This document shows, one piece after another, positions 35,374 through 45,146 of a DNA stretch of 64,000 nucleotides. Each line of letters begins with the position of its first letter. The stretch's first letter is position 1. The translations under genes and the position numbers were made by a program. The notes below the pieces were generated by a model. It was not told the origin of the DNA. It did not search any database and was given only the letters and a program-made list of their open reading frames with translations. This DNA comes from Candidatus Uabimicrobium amorphum (lineage in GTDB: Bacteria > Planctomycetota > Uabimicrobiia > Uabimicrobiales > Uabimicrobiaceae), in NCBI RefSeq assembly GCF_009002475.1, contig NZ_AP019860.1, positions 2,790,001 to 2,854,000 on the forward strand, read 5' to 3'.

Positions 35374-38235
35374 ATGGTACAAACAAATTTCTTCCAAAAA
35401 GAAATCAGCTTAAAATTTATTTATTATGGTCGAGATAGTGTAGGAAAAAAAACTACGCTGCGTAGCCTACATAAACATCTTGAATCAAAACAAAAAACAA
35501 AAATACAAGATGAAAATTTTGATGATGTCATTGTCCATCATTTTATCCACATTCCGAAAAAAGCACTTGCGGGCATGAAAATTAAATGTGGAATATACTG
35601 CATCCCTGAGCAAGGTCTTCAGTCCAAAAAGGTACTCTCTTTGCTCGAAGGTGTAGATGGCATTATCTTTGTTGCTGATTTGAATTCCGATGTAGAAGAA
35701 GCAAGCGAAAGCTATAAGAAATTAGAAACAGCTTTTACCAAGATAGATGAAAAGTTATTGTTTCGCTCTATGATCATGCAATACACCAAAAAGGATTTGG
35801 TGTCCGACGTCGAAGAACGAATCACAAATTTTAACAACACTTTTAACAAACTGAAGAAAAAACACTTTGCCACAGAAGAGTCTTCCGAGCAAGACATTTT
35901 AGAGGCGTGGGAATGTGTTTACTCTCAGGTGATGATTGAAGTACGTGCAAAACTTGATTCAACGACGAAAAGCATGCCGAAAACCAAATTGAAATTCAAT
36001 TTCAATCGCAAAAAAAGCGGTGATCAATCAGAAAATAAAGAAGAAAGAAAAGAAGAGAGTGCAGATAGCGACGAAAAGAAGGGTTTGAAAATTCCGAAAA
36101 AATTTGCCAAGAAAGAGGAACTAGCTAGCTCTACCCAAAAAGCAGATTCTGATAGCCAAGAAACCACCGAAGAAGGCAAAAAAGAAGAAAGTTTAAGCAA
36201 AGCTGACGACAAAAAAGCACAGGACAAGTTTAATGAAACCCAAGTAGATCTTGAATTTTCTGAAGAGGAAGAACGTCGAAAAGCAAGCGAGACAGAGACC
36301 ATTGCCGAACACAACCAGCACCTCATTAAAAAGCAAGTACAACAAATCTCGGAAAATAACTTCTTTGAAGACTCTGCCGACGAAGGAATGGCTAGCGCTA
36401 AAACAGAAGCCTTTTCTAATGACGAAAAAGAAATGGATTCCATTAACAGGCTAAAGGTAACCAATCAGCTACTTTCAGAATTGGATACATCTCTTAGAGA
36501 GCAGCGCACCCCTGAGACATTGTTTTTTGAATCAACCTCCGATCAAGAAGGAACCCGGGTTGACGAAAATCTATACTCAGAAACAATAAGTTTGAGAAGC
36601 TCTCCTATCACCAAAGAACTGGAAAATAAATCTTCCGACCAAGCTCTGGAAAAAATCAAAAACGGAGAGGTGCTACAAAACGCCAAACTAGATGTTCTTG
36701 ACTTGCGCAATTACAATTTTGTAGACCCCATTCGCATCTCAAAGTGTCAGATCGGATCTATTCTTTGCGATGGCTCAGATTTTAACGGACCATTTATCAT
36801 CGAAGACACAAAAATTTTGCGCCACTTTAGTCTCTCAAGTAATATAGGAAGTTTATTCCGCGATTCCATAAAATTAAAAAGAGTAGAGGTAGAAGGCGAA
36901 ATTGTCTGGGACGGTGTTGTGGCCTCAAAAGAAGTCACAATTCTCGATTCGACCTGGACCAATAGTGCACAAATTCAAAAATGTGCCTTCGAAAAAGAAG
37001 TATTTATTGCCAACAGCAACATATTTGGTCTCAACTGTCGTGAATCTAATTTTCGTGGCGAGTTTACCATGACAGGTTGCCGCTTTGAAAATAGCGCCGA
37101 ATTCCAGAATAGTTCCATTGAAGACCGATTGTATGTTTCGAGTAGTTATTTTCAAAAAGTATACTTTTGCAATACCCAATGCAAAGGAAACGTAGAAATC
37201 ATTAATTCTACGTTTGACAAACTTGGTAGCTTTAAAAAAATGAACATTGCCAAAGGTTTTTGTCTAGAGGGATGTGTATTTAATGGCCGTGCTGATTTTT
37301 CCGAAGTGCGCATCAACGGAGAATTTGAAGTCCGTCGTACAGAGTTTTTTGAAGACACCTTTTTTCATAAAGCAATGGCAACAACGAATCAGTGTTTTGA
37401 AAATGTAACTTTTTCGGCCATGACCGACTTTTCAAAAGCCTCTTTCAATCAAGTGGATTTTATTCAAACATATTTCAAAGGCATTACTCATTTTCACGAA
37501 GCTATTTTCTCCGAAGATGCTTCGTTTCTCGAAAGTAATTTTGAAAATACCACCAACTTTTCCCGAGCTATTTTCTACAAAAAAGTCGACTTCACAGAAT
37601 GTACGTTTAAAGGGCGAATATCTTTCCGCGGAATGATCGGTGATTACGTCATCATCCACCGCGAACAAGTGGAAAAGAAACTACTTTGCGACACAGAAAA
37701 AAACTATGCGATGATACGTCAAGAGTATTTAACCTTAAAACGCATCATGGAGAAACAACGCCGACTTCAAGATAGAGACTGGGCACACTATCATGCCAAA
37801 CGTGCGGAAAGACGCTCTAAAAAAGTCAATTGGTTCAATCCAATGAGTGTCGGTGAAAGATTTTTTAATTGGTTATTTTTAGACATAGGTAGTCGCTACG
37901 GAACACGTCCACAAAATATCGTTATACTTGGATTTTTACTTTGGGCGACTTTCGCTGGTGTCTATGCTTTTGTTTTTCCAGCTCATCTTCAGGCATCCGA
38001 TTTACTTATTAGCGAAAAACTAGGCTTAAACAGTTACAGTTTTTTCGTAGAAAACAAAGCGCTACTAGCGGGGGCGGAAGTAAGTCTAAAAGCGATTCTG
38101 CCAGGTACTGCAATGAATATGGCCTTGGCAAATAGTTTGTGGATGTGGCTTGCTGTAATGTTAGAAAGTTTTCTCGGCATAGTTCTCGCTTTCATGCTAT
38201 CGATTCTATTGGTACGAAAACTATTGCAAAGTTAG
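35374..38235 (+). CDS. MglA-like GTPase domain fused to pentapeptide repeats and a membrane domain
   Basis: A 953-residue protein. Residues 11-195 match the MglA small-GTPase family: KFIYYGRDSVGKKTTLR (P loop), IYCIPEQ where MglA has VPGQ, GVDGIIFVAD, and MQYTKKDL where MglA has QYNKRDL. Three key positions are altered: the Mg-binding Thr after GK is Lys26, PGQ is PEQ, and NKxD is TKKD. A charged disordered linker (200-420) leads to pentapeptide-like repeats (about 440-775: ADFSEVRI, TDFSKASF, ASFLESNF, TNFSRAIF and others). The end has TM segments IVILGFLLWATFAGVYAFVF and LWMWLAVMLESFLGIVLAFML, like ion-channel-type pentapeptide proteins. No known protein of this exact layout comes to mind. 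Confidence 0.82.
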   Translation: MVQTNFFQKEISLKFIYYGRDSVGKKTTLRSLHKHLESKQKTKIQDENFDDVIVHHFIHIPKKALAGMKIKCGIYCIPEQGLQSKKVLSLLEGVDGIIFVADLNSDVEEASESYKKLETAFTKIDEKLLFRSMIMQYTKKDLVSDVEERITNFNNTFNKLKKKHFATEESSEQDILEAWECVYSQVMIEVRAKLDSTTKSMPKTKLKFNFNRKKSGDQSENKEERKEESADSDEKKGLKIPKKFAKKEELASSTQKADSDSQETTEEGKKEESLSKADDKKAQDKFNETQVDLEFSEEEERRKASETETIAEHNQHLIKKQVQQISENNFFEDSADEGMASAKTEAFSNDEKEMDSINRLKVTNQLLSELDTSLREQRTPETLFFESTSDQEGTRVDENLYSETISLRSSPITKELENKSSDQALEKIKNGEVLQNAKLDVLDLRNYNFVDPIRISKCQIGSILCDGSDFNGPFIIEDTKILRHFSLSSNIGSLFRDSIKLKRVEVEGEIVWDGVVASKEVTILDSTWTNSAQIQKCAFEKEVFIANSNIFGLNCRESNFRGEFTMTGCRFENSAEFQNSSIEDRLYVSSSYFQKVYFCNTQCKGNVEIINSTFDKLGSFKKMNIAKGFCLEGCVFNGRADFSEVRINGEFEVRRTEFFEDTFFHKAMATTNQCFENVTFSAMTDFSKASFNQVDFIQTYFKGITHFHEAIFSEDASFLESNFENTTNFSRAIFYKKVDFTECTFKGRISFRGMIGDYVIIHREQVEKKLLCDTEKNYAMIRQEYLTLKRIMEKQRRLQDRDWAHYHAKRAERRSKKVNWFNPMSVGERFFNWLFLDIGSRYGTRPQNIVILGFLLWATFAGVYAFVFPAHLQASDLLISEKLGLNSYSFFVENKALLAGAEVSLKAILPGTAMNMALANSLWMWLAVMLESFLGIVLAFMLSILLVRKLLQS

Positions 38236-38248
38236 AAAATTTTTGATT

Positions 38249-38279
38249 GTTGACTTAAGTTGTATGGACTTAAGTCAAC
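38249..38279. other. Perfect 12-bp stem hairpin upstream of lpxB
   Basis: GTTGACTTAAGT, loop TGTATGG, ACTTAAGTCAAC. It lies 13 bp after the fusion gene and 70 bp before lpxB. No T-run follows, so it may be a terminator variant or an operator; the left arm contains TTGACT, a possible -35 box. Confidence 0.5.
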
Positions 38280-38349
38280 ACCACAACAACCTACTAGTTC
38301 ATATCTCTGATCACAACCTTGACCTTTCACACTTTTTTGGAAATTCTAC

Positions 38350-39492
38350 ATGAGTAAGCATATTTTTATCGTCGCTGGTGAGGCGTCTGGGGATATTTAC
38401 GGTGCACAGCTCATCTCTTACCTAAGAGAAATAGATCCTCAAATAGAAGTTTCTTGTTTAGGTGGAGAGTGTATGAAGGAAAAGAACGTTCACTTTTTGT
38501 ATAATCTAGTAAAAGAATTTTCGGTAATGGGCTTTATTCCCGTGATTCTCGGTATACCAAAAGTAATGCGTTTTCTGGAAATTTCTCTAAATTGGTTTGA
38601 TAAAAAACGCCCTGATTTGATTGTATTGATTGACTATCCCGGCTTCAATATGTACCTATCTACACATGCCTATCGCAGAAAAATACCATGTATTTACTTC
38701 ATTACCCCACAAATATGGGCATGGGCCCCATGGCGCATAAAAAAAATCAAAAAATTTATGAGTAAAATGCTGGTTATTTTTCCTTTTGAAGTGCCTTTTT
38801 ATGAAAAAGCCAACGTACCAGTGAGCTATGTTGGTCACCCGATACTTGATAAACTGGCAAAATTTAAAGAAGATAAGGAATTTCGGCAAAAAGAAAACAT
38901 TGAAAAACAAGAGAAGATTCTCGCGGTGTTACCCGGAAGTCGCGAACGCGAAATTCGTAAAAACCTCAATACAATGCTGTGGGTGGCAGAAAATTTAGAG
39001 GGCGTAGATCATGTAATTATTGCTTTGGGCTCAGAGAAGTACATTGACCTAGTCAACGAAATAGCCTCAGAATACAAAAGCCTTCCACTACGTATCGTAC
39101 TTAGGAATACCCATAATGTTCTGGTAAATGCCCACCTAGCACTGGTCACCTCGGGAACAGCAACACTAGAAACGGCTCTCCTAAAAGGGCCCCTTGTTAT
39201 TTTTTACAAATTGCCCAAACTGCACCATTTTGTGTTTAAACATTTGCCGTTTATTACCTGTGATTTTATCGGACTCCCGAATATCATTAGTGATCGTGAA
39301 ATAGTCCCAGAACATGTATTTAAAGAAGAAAAAGACGAAAGAATACTAGAAGATGCTCGCAACTTATGGCAAGAAGGAGAAATTCGTCAACAATGTATAA
39401 AAGATATTGAGGCGATGCGTGCAAAAATGGGAACTCCTGGAGCAAGCAAAAGAGCCGCAAAGGAAATAATGGATTTTTTAAATCAAAAGTAG
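38350..39492 (+). CDS. lpxB: Lipid-A-disaccharide synthase
   Basis: A 380-residue GT19 glycosyltransferase of normal length. Diagnostic segments: IFIVAGEASGDIYGAQLI, LIVLIDYPGFNMYLS, IPCIYFITPQIWAWAPWRIKKIKKF, VSYVGHPILDKL, LAVLPGSREREIRKNL and VTSGTATLETALLKGPLVIFYKLP. It joins UDP-diacylglucosamine and lipid X to form the lipid A disaccharide at the inner membrane. Its presence indicates a lipid A outer membrane. No other lpx gene is in the window. Confidence 0.97.
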   Translation: MSKHIFIVAGEASGDIYGAQLISYLREIDPQIEVSCLGGECMKEKNVHFLYNLVKEFSVMGFIPVILGIPKVMRFLEISLNWFDKKRPDLIVLIDYPGFNMYLSTHAYRRKIPCIYFITPQIWAWAPWRIKKIKKFMSKMLVIFPFEVPFYEKANVPVSYVGHPILDKLAKFKEDKEFRQKENIEKQEKILAVLPGSREREIRKNLNTMLWVAENLEGVDHVIIALGSEKYIDLVNEIASEYKSLPLRIVLRNTHNVLVNAHLALVTSGTATLETALLKGPLVIFYKLPKLHHFVFKHLPFITCDFIGLPNIISDREIVPEHVFKEEKDERILEDARNLWQEGEIRQQCIKDIEAMRAKMGTPGASKRAAKEIMDFLNQK

Positions 39493-39530
39493 CAAAGCAA
39501 TTTCGTTAACTATAACTATATGGAACTCTA

Positions 39531-42500
39531 ATGAGCGAAATAATAGAAGATAAAATTCCTATTGATAAAGAAGAGCTCATCGAAAGTTTAGCTAGCTCTC
39601 TTCCGGCAAATCAACAGGAAAATTTTCGATACTTTGCAAAATTGTTAAACACTTTTTGCAAAGATAAATTTTCGATTAGTTTGGAAAAACTGAAAACACA
39701 CTATCGACCTTTCAATCCAGATACCGAGTCGCCTGTTTATCTCAACGATACAGAAGAACAATATTATGCAAAAGATCTAGCAGAAAAATTTCATGTTTTT
39801 CTTCAACAACAAAACTACCAAAAAATAAACGATCAAGACATACTAGATATTTTAGAACAATACAGATTACGAGGGGTAAAAATCAGTATCCCACGTAATC
39901 AATATCGCGACTTGGTGGTGTATTTTCGCGATGAATCTACCGAATACCAAAGCTATAGAAAATGGTACACTCTATGGTTGCGTAAATACCATCAAAAAAA
40001 ATCTTCCTATAAGAAACTCGCGGTATTATTTCGTCCCTATCACGAAAGCTTTACAAGTTCTTTTGCGTTTCGTCTGCGAAAAAGTAGAAAGCAAAAAAAA
40101 TTTGAAACGCCACGTAGTTTTATCTTACCGCAACCTATAACCCTAAAACTATTTAAAAATATCAATGAAGACAGTTTACCGGTACTCTTTCCTGGTATCT
40201 CTGTGGAAATGGGCTTATTTAGTAAAATTTGGGTGTCGCTTCTAAGTTGCGCTGTTGCCGTTAGTTTGGGACTTATGTTCTTTTATATTTGGACATGCCT
40301 TATTGTCATATTTATCTCAGGGTGTTTTGTCGCACGAGAATTATTTGTATTCTTAAGCAAAAGTGCGAAGTATCACTCTAAGCTACTTGATAACTTCTAT
40401 CATAATAGTCTCAACAACAACTCTGGCGTGATCAGTCATTTGATCCAACATGCAGAAGAAGATATCTATAAACAAGTTTTACTTATTCTGTATGCTTTAT
40501 GGATGGAAGAACGCTGGGCGTTTTATCCTATAGATACAAACTCCATTAAAAATTATGTAGAAGATTTTGCTTTGCAGCGTTTTGGTATAAAAATCGATAT
40601 TGATGTGGAACGGATCGCTTACCAACTACTCAGTAATTCGGGGGGAGATAAATGGCTGGAAATTCCAAAACTCATCGATGCTATTTATCCCAACAAAACA
40701 TATATAAAGAAAGATTGTGCAGAAGAGAGCGTGTACATAGAGGTCGAAGAAGCCGAGGAACCTTTGCCGCATTCGGGAAAAATTCTTATCGCTCCTGGAA
40801 ACCAGCATGAAGAATATGCAGCATTTTCGCGCCAAGAATTTCGTCTTTACATAGACAAAGAAAAAAATACGCAAACGTCCACTCAATACGCTCACGAAAG
40901 AGGCGCTTCCGTACGTTGGATTCCTGAGCAACCGATTATATCGAAACTTTCCGCGCTGTGTAAGGAAGGTTGCGATACTCTATCCATTTTTTCGGGAGAT
41001 CTCGACAACATACCACTACGTGGAATTGGAAAAATAGGTAACAATGGAGACATAAGCGAATTTCGCTATGTGCGTGTGAAGAACAAGAATGAGTTGTACT
41101 TAACAACAGCTCTGCGTTATCGTCACGTACCACAAACAGATGCACCAGTGATGGTACGTCAGGTACTCCCCACTTTCAAAGTGGAAAAAAATATCATTGC
41201 TGGCACACAAGAAATTCCGTTACCAGAAAACCTAAATTTTCCTGAAAATGGTTTCATACTCATCGCCGCGACCCATAAGTATGTACAATACAACTTAAAC
41301 AAGGATGGGCGCGTATTGATTTTGGATGATCCGCTAGAAACAGAAATTGCCAATGGTATGGAAATTCGCCTTGTGCAGCCGCAAGCTGTCACCCAGCAAA
41401 AATTGAAAAAAGGTAACTACTTAATTCCCGTACCCGATAGTAAATTGTTTCGCATACGCGGTGTCTTAATTGTGGGAGCCAATACCAAAAACGAAGAGCG
41501 CGTTCCTTATCAAAGGCCCGTGATAGAGCTAAAACTTGAAAAACCCTTACAGTTTCGACACACAAAAGGTGCAATGGTACAAATAAACGGTCACAAGCTG
41601 CGTTTACTTCGTGATTTTTCGGCAGGAGCGAAGACGATACTGGCTCATGGTTCCATTGAGAATGTAACCAAAGGACAAGCCATTATTAGTCCGGGAGAAA
41701 ACAACCGTGAAACCTTTCACTTTGAGTTATGCCAAGAGTACTTACACTTACTAAAGCCTCTCAGCCATACTCATGAACCGCATACAACCGTTGCAGAAAA
41801 TATTTTCGAAAGCGCTTTAAAATACGAGGCCACCCAAGGTAGCTACTTTATTACTCTTGAAGACGCCTCCTCTTTTTCATTGTCCGGATCTGTCGAAATT
41901 AATTTTGCAGGAAAATTTGGTATCAAAGAAAAATGGCCTTTCCGTCGCGAAAAAGGAAGTAATACACTCATTTTAACGAAAAAAATGAACAAGTGTTTTG
42001 CAGTGGGTACAGCGGTGAGCATTATTGGAGTGGAGGCAACAACTACAAACAAAATTCCGTACCATCATTCGTTTTTGGATGTAGATTTTTCTTTTGTGCC
42101 CAATTTTCCACAACAAGGAAAAATTATTCTCGAACCCGGTAGCCAATTTAAAGAAGTATTTTTCTTCCGACGTTACCCGAATCGTTTAAATCTATCTGCT
42201 GGTTTACAACACCCGCATAAAAAAGGTACAGCCATCGAATTCTGCCACTATCCACAATTTGCGACCGCAGAACCCGTAACATCACACAGCAAAAAAATAT
42301 TGGTGGAAAACGCACATCTGTTGCCAAACTCAGCACGATTAATGATCCAAGACCAAATTGTCAAATACTACAAGTCGCGCTCAAGGGTTCTATTAACACA
42401 GCCTTGCCGTTACTACCATGTACGTGGTAGCTTGGTACAGTTGCCTGAAATATCGCAAAACATAAAACTCGCAGAATACGCAGAAAAAGGAAGTAAAGAA

Positions 42501-42986
42501 ATAAAAGTTGTCAATGCTCAGGAACTACCAACGAAGGGAACCATCGAGTTACACGGTTTTTTCGCACGTGCCCAATGTACTTTTTCGCGCGAAGGCGACA
42601 CACTGTATTTGAATGAACCCCTGAAGAAAAGTTTCTCCACACGCGCAAAATTGAAGCTCCCAGATTTATATCTGCAAACACATTTGTCTCCAGGCATGGA
42701 GTATTTGGAAATCAATGATCCATCTTGCCTGCCAAACTCAGGTATTTTTCTCATTACGACATCACATACGGGAAGACGTAAGAAACGTAAAGATGAAGTA
42801 CTACACTTTCGTTATTGCCCTGAAACTTTATGGCTAGATTCTCCATTACAAAAAAATTATGCTGCGAATGTTGAGTTAAAAGCATATGATTACAATATCA
42901 ATGAATGCGGTTCCTTACAGGCCCACAATATGAAAACGGCGATTGAAAAACTAAAATCATTTCTTCATTCAAAACTGCTGGAGTAA
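39531..42986 (+). CDS. Giant protein: DUF3754/TMEM143-like region plus about ten beta repeats
   Basis: A 1151-residue protein. Residues about 200-345 resemble DUF3754 of TMEM143-like proteins: KLFKNINEDSLPVLFPGISVEMG, two TM segments (VSLLSCAVAVSLGLMFFYIW, CLIVIFISGCFVARELFVF), then LLDNFYHNSLNNNSGVISHLIQHAEEDIYKQVLLILYALW. From about 415 to 1125 comes a roughly 65-residue repeat, about ten times, with the pattern PxxGxIxI...E...Y/F...LxL...L...H..G..V (for example PQQGKIILEPG...LNLSAGLQHPHKKGTAI). The repeats are beta-rich, adhesin- or stalk-like, but they follow TM segments. Function unknown. Located between lpxB and holA. The family call is from pattern memory. Confidence 0.7.
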   Translation: MSEIIEDKIPIDKEELIESLASSLPANQQENFRYFAKLLNTFCKDKFSISLEKLKTHYRPFNPDTESPVYLNDTEEQYYAKDLAEKFHVFLQQQNYQKINDQDILDILEQYRLRGVKISIPRNQYRDLVVYFRDESTEYQSYRKWYTLWLRKYHQKKSSYKKLAVLFRPYHESFTSSFAFRLRKSRKQKKFETPRSFILPQPITLKLFKNINEDSLPVLFPGISVEMGLFSKIWVSLLSCAVAVSLGLMFFYIWTCLIVIFISGCFVARELFVFLSKSAKYHSKLLDNFYHNSLNNNSGVISHLIQHAEEDIYKQVLLILYALWMEERWAFYPIDTNSIKNYVEDFALQRFGIKIDIDVERIAYQLLSNSGGDKWLEIPKLIDAIYPNKTYIKKDCAEESVYIEVEEAEEPLPHSGKILIAPGNQHEEYAAFSRQEFRLYIDKEKNTQTSTQYAHERGASVRWIPEQPIISKLSALCKEGCDTLSIFSGDLDNIPLRGIGKIGNNGDISEFRYVRVKNKNELYLTTALRYRHVPQTDAPVMVRQVLPTFKVEKNIIAGTQEIPLPENLNFPENGFILIAATHKYVQYNLNKDGRVLILDDPLETEIANGMEIRLVQPQAVTQQKLKKGNYLIPVPDSKLFRIRGVLIVGANTKNEERVPYQRPVIELKLEKPLQFRHTKGAMVQINGHKLRLLRDFSAGAKTILAHGSIENVTKGQAIISPGENNRETFHFELCQEYLHLLKPLSHTHEPHTTVAENIFESALKYEATQGSYFITLEDASSFSLSGSVEINFAGKFGIKEKWPFRREKGSNTLILTKKMNKCFAVGTAVSIIGVEATTTNKIPYHHSFLDVDFSFVPNFPQQGKIILEPGSQFKEVFFFRRYPNRLNLSAGLQHPHKKGTAIEFCHYPQFATAEPVTSHSKKILVENAHLLPNSARLMIQDQIVKYYKSRSRVLLTQPCRYYHVRGSLVQLPEISQNIKLAEYAEKGSKEIKVVNAQELPTKGTIELHGFFARAQCTFSREGDTLYLNEPLKKSFSTRAKLKLPDLYLQTHLSPGMEYLEINDPSCLPNSGIFLITTSHTGRRKKRKDEVLHFRYCPETLWLDSPLQKNYAANVELKAYDYNINECGSLQAHNMKTAIEKLKSFLHSKLLE

Positions 42987-42990
42987 TGTT

Positions 42991-44016
42991 GTGAACTACA
43001 TGCAATTCGAAAGAGAAATCAAAAAAAAAATAGCGAACTTCTATATTTTTTACGGCAAAGAAAATTTTTTAAAAGAAGAAGGCATCGCGACAATCAAAGA
43101 AAAATTATCGGATGCCTTTTATACTGAGTACGATGTAGATAACCAATTTAACGTCCAAGAACTGATTGCGAACTTGAGTTCTGATGTACTGTTTAACGAT
43201 ACCAATCTCATTATCTTAAAAAATGCAGATATTATGATTACGCAGTTACTCGAACCATTAAAGGGTTACTATAAATCCCCAAATCCTAGCTCAGTACTGG
43301 TCGTGGAGTTGAATAAATTGGACAATCGTTCTAAATTTGCCAAGTTTGTAAAAAATATAGCGGTATGTGTCGAGTGCAGTCCCCTATACGATCGTCCCAA
43401 ACCATGGTTGCGCCTGCCACCTTGGGAAAGTGATTTAGCCAAGTGGGTTTGTGCACGGGTAAGAAAATACAAAAAAACGATGACGCCTGAGGCTGCCTTT
43501 TTTTTAACCGAATATGTGGGGAACGATCTTAAAAGCCTTGATTCGCAGCTACAGAAAATGGCTCTCTTTCTACAAGATACCCAAAATATAACTTCTGCCG
43601 ACATCGAAAAACTCGTTGGTAAGAGCAAAAAAATCAATATCTTTGATTTTTTAGATGCCATTTGTAGTAAAAAACTCGATACATCTCTCAATTTAATGCG
43701 ACAGATTTTCGCCAATGGTTTACAATCTCAAGATGGCGGAAGTATCCACGATCCGATGCACATCGGTCTACAGGTGCTGCGATTGCTCCATTACAGATTT
43801 AAGCAAATTTGGCAAATAGGCATTAGTGGAGATTCTTCTAGTATTGGTGAGTATGCAAAGCGTCAGGTAGCGGCTTTTACGAAAAACTTCACCAAACAAC
43901 AGCTCATTGCCATTTGGAAGTTGCTTCTCGAAACAGAACTCAACATGAAAACATCTCGGATAGAACCTATCGTATCTATTGAGCAAATTATTATTCACAT
44001 AACCAGATTAAAGTAG
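42991..44016 (+). CDS. holA: DNA polymerase III delta subunit
   Basis: A 341-residue protein of usual length. It has the HolA layout: IANFYIFYGKENFLKEEGIATIK, LSSDVLFNDTNLIILKNAD, SSVLVVELNKLDNRSKFAKFV, WVCARVRKYKKTMTPEAAFFLTEYVGNDLKSLDSQLQKMALF and KSKKINIFDFLDAICSKKLDTSLNLMRQIF. It opens the sliding clamp as part of the clamp loader. GTG 42991 is the start, with GGAG seven bases upstream; ATG 43000 is possible. It follows the giant gene by 4 bp. Confidence 0.93.
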   Translation: MNYMQFEREIKKKIANFYIFYGKENFLKEEGIATIKEKLSDAFYTEYDVDNQFNVQELIANLSSDVLFNDTNLIILKNADIMITQLLEPLKGYYKSPNPSSVLVVELNKLDNRSKFAKFVKNIAVCVECSPLYDRPKPWLRLPPWESDLAKWVCARVRKYKKTMTPEAAFFLTEYVGNDLKSLDSQLQKMALFLQDTQNITSADIEKLVGKSKKINIFDFLDAICSKKLDTSLNLMRQIFANGLQSQDGGSIHDPMHIGLQVLRLLHYRFKQIWQIGISGDSSSIGEYAKRQVAAFTKNFTKQQLIAIWKLLLETELNMKTSRIEPIVSIEQIIIHITRLK

Positions 44017-44039
44017 GACCAGTTTTTAGAGAAACACCA

Positions 44040-45146
44040 ATGATACTCAAAGACAGATATAAAATAGAAAAAAGAATAGGTGAGGGTGCTATGGCTAAAG
44101 TCTATTTAGCTATGGACACACAACATAATCGACCTGTTGCGATAAAACAAATAAGCCCACCGCCAGAGATGTTTGACGTTCATACCGCCATAAAAAGGTT
44201 TGAACGCGAATACCAATTTTTATCGTCGATCAATCACCCCAATATTATTCGTGCGTATGATTTTTTTGAACACCAATCACACACATTTATGGTTTTAGAG
44301 TATGTACAAGGTTTTACTCTCGAGCATGTTTTTCGAAACTATCCACGCCCCGATTTAAAAAGACTAGTAAATTTAGCCCTACATATTGCTTACGGAGTGG
44401 AAGTGATCAATCTCGCAGGTATTTTGCATCGCGACTTGAAACCCAGTAATATTATTGTCAATAACCGCGGAATTAAAATTCTCGACTTAGGGATAGGCAA
44501 ACACATGAATATTGATGTGACGCGGTTGAGTGAACACGGCTCTTTTATTGGAACTATTGAATACGCCAGTCCCGATCAGTTTAGTGGAAAAGTGACAGCC
44601 AATAGCGATGTTTTTTCCTTAGGCGTTATTTTATACCAACTTTTCACCTGGCAACCACATTCGCCATTTTTAGAACATGATATTCCGAGTACTCTTACAA
44701 AAATTGTTACCCAAGATTTACCCAGCTTAGTCCATGTTCTTCCGCCACAACTCTACAATGAAAATAAACCATTTTACGATGATTTTTCACGGCTTCTCAC
44801 GCATGCATTGCAGAAAGGTAGTGATGACCGCATTGCAGATGCAATGACCTTTGTCGCCAAATTAGAAACCATCACCAAAGGTCATATTTATCATCAAATT
44901 ACACCCCAAGAGGTATACCAAACTCTATCAGCACAAGCACGAGATGAGCTAAAACAAATCGGTGATCGCCACGGCCGTACTTTGCCACAAGCATCACAGA
45001 AAAAACCCCAAACGTCCCTTGGCCAAACAAGAGTAAGACGTCGCCGTATGGAAGCTCAAAAAAGAAACAAAGCTTTCAAATGGTTAGTATTATCTACAGC
45101 CATATTATTAGTCATTGTCACTGGGGTTATTTGGTACTTTTCGTAG
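44040..45146 (+). CDS. Membrane-anchored Ser/Thr protein kinase
   Basis: A 368-residue kinase with an intact catalytic core: GEGAMAKV glycine loop (14-21), VAIK with Lys36, HRDLKPSN (130-137), and DLG (149-151) in place of DFG, as in many bacterial kinases. A basic segment (RVRRRRMEAQKR) precedes one C-terminal TM segment (WLVLSTAILLVIVTGVIWYF), with almost nothing outside. It is a Hanks-type kinase with no sensor domain, so probably controlled from the cytoplasmic side. It lies 23 bp after holA and ends directly against the convergent aldo-keto reductase gene. Confidence 0.94.
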   Translation: MILKDRYKIEKRIGEGAMAKVYLAMDTQHNRPVAIKQISPPPEMFDVHTAIKRFEREYQFLSSINHPNIIRAYDFFEHQSHTFMVLEYVQGFTLEHVFRNYPRPDLKRLVNLALHIAYGVEVINLAGILHRDLKPSNIIVNNRGIKILDLGIGKHMNIDVTRLSEHGSFIGTIEYASPDQFSGKVTANSDVFSLGVILYQLFTWQPHSPFLEHDIPSTLTKIVTQDLPSLVHVLPPQLYNENKPFYDDFSRLLTHALQKGSDDRIADAMTFVAKLETITKGHIYHQITPQEVYQTLSAQARDELKQIGDRHGRTLPQASQKKPQTSLGQTRVRRRRMEAQKRNKAFKWLVLSTAILLVIVTGVIWYFS

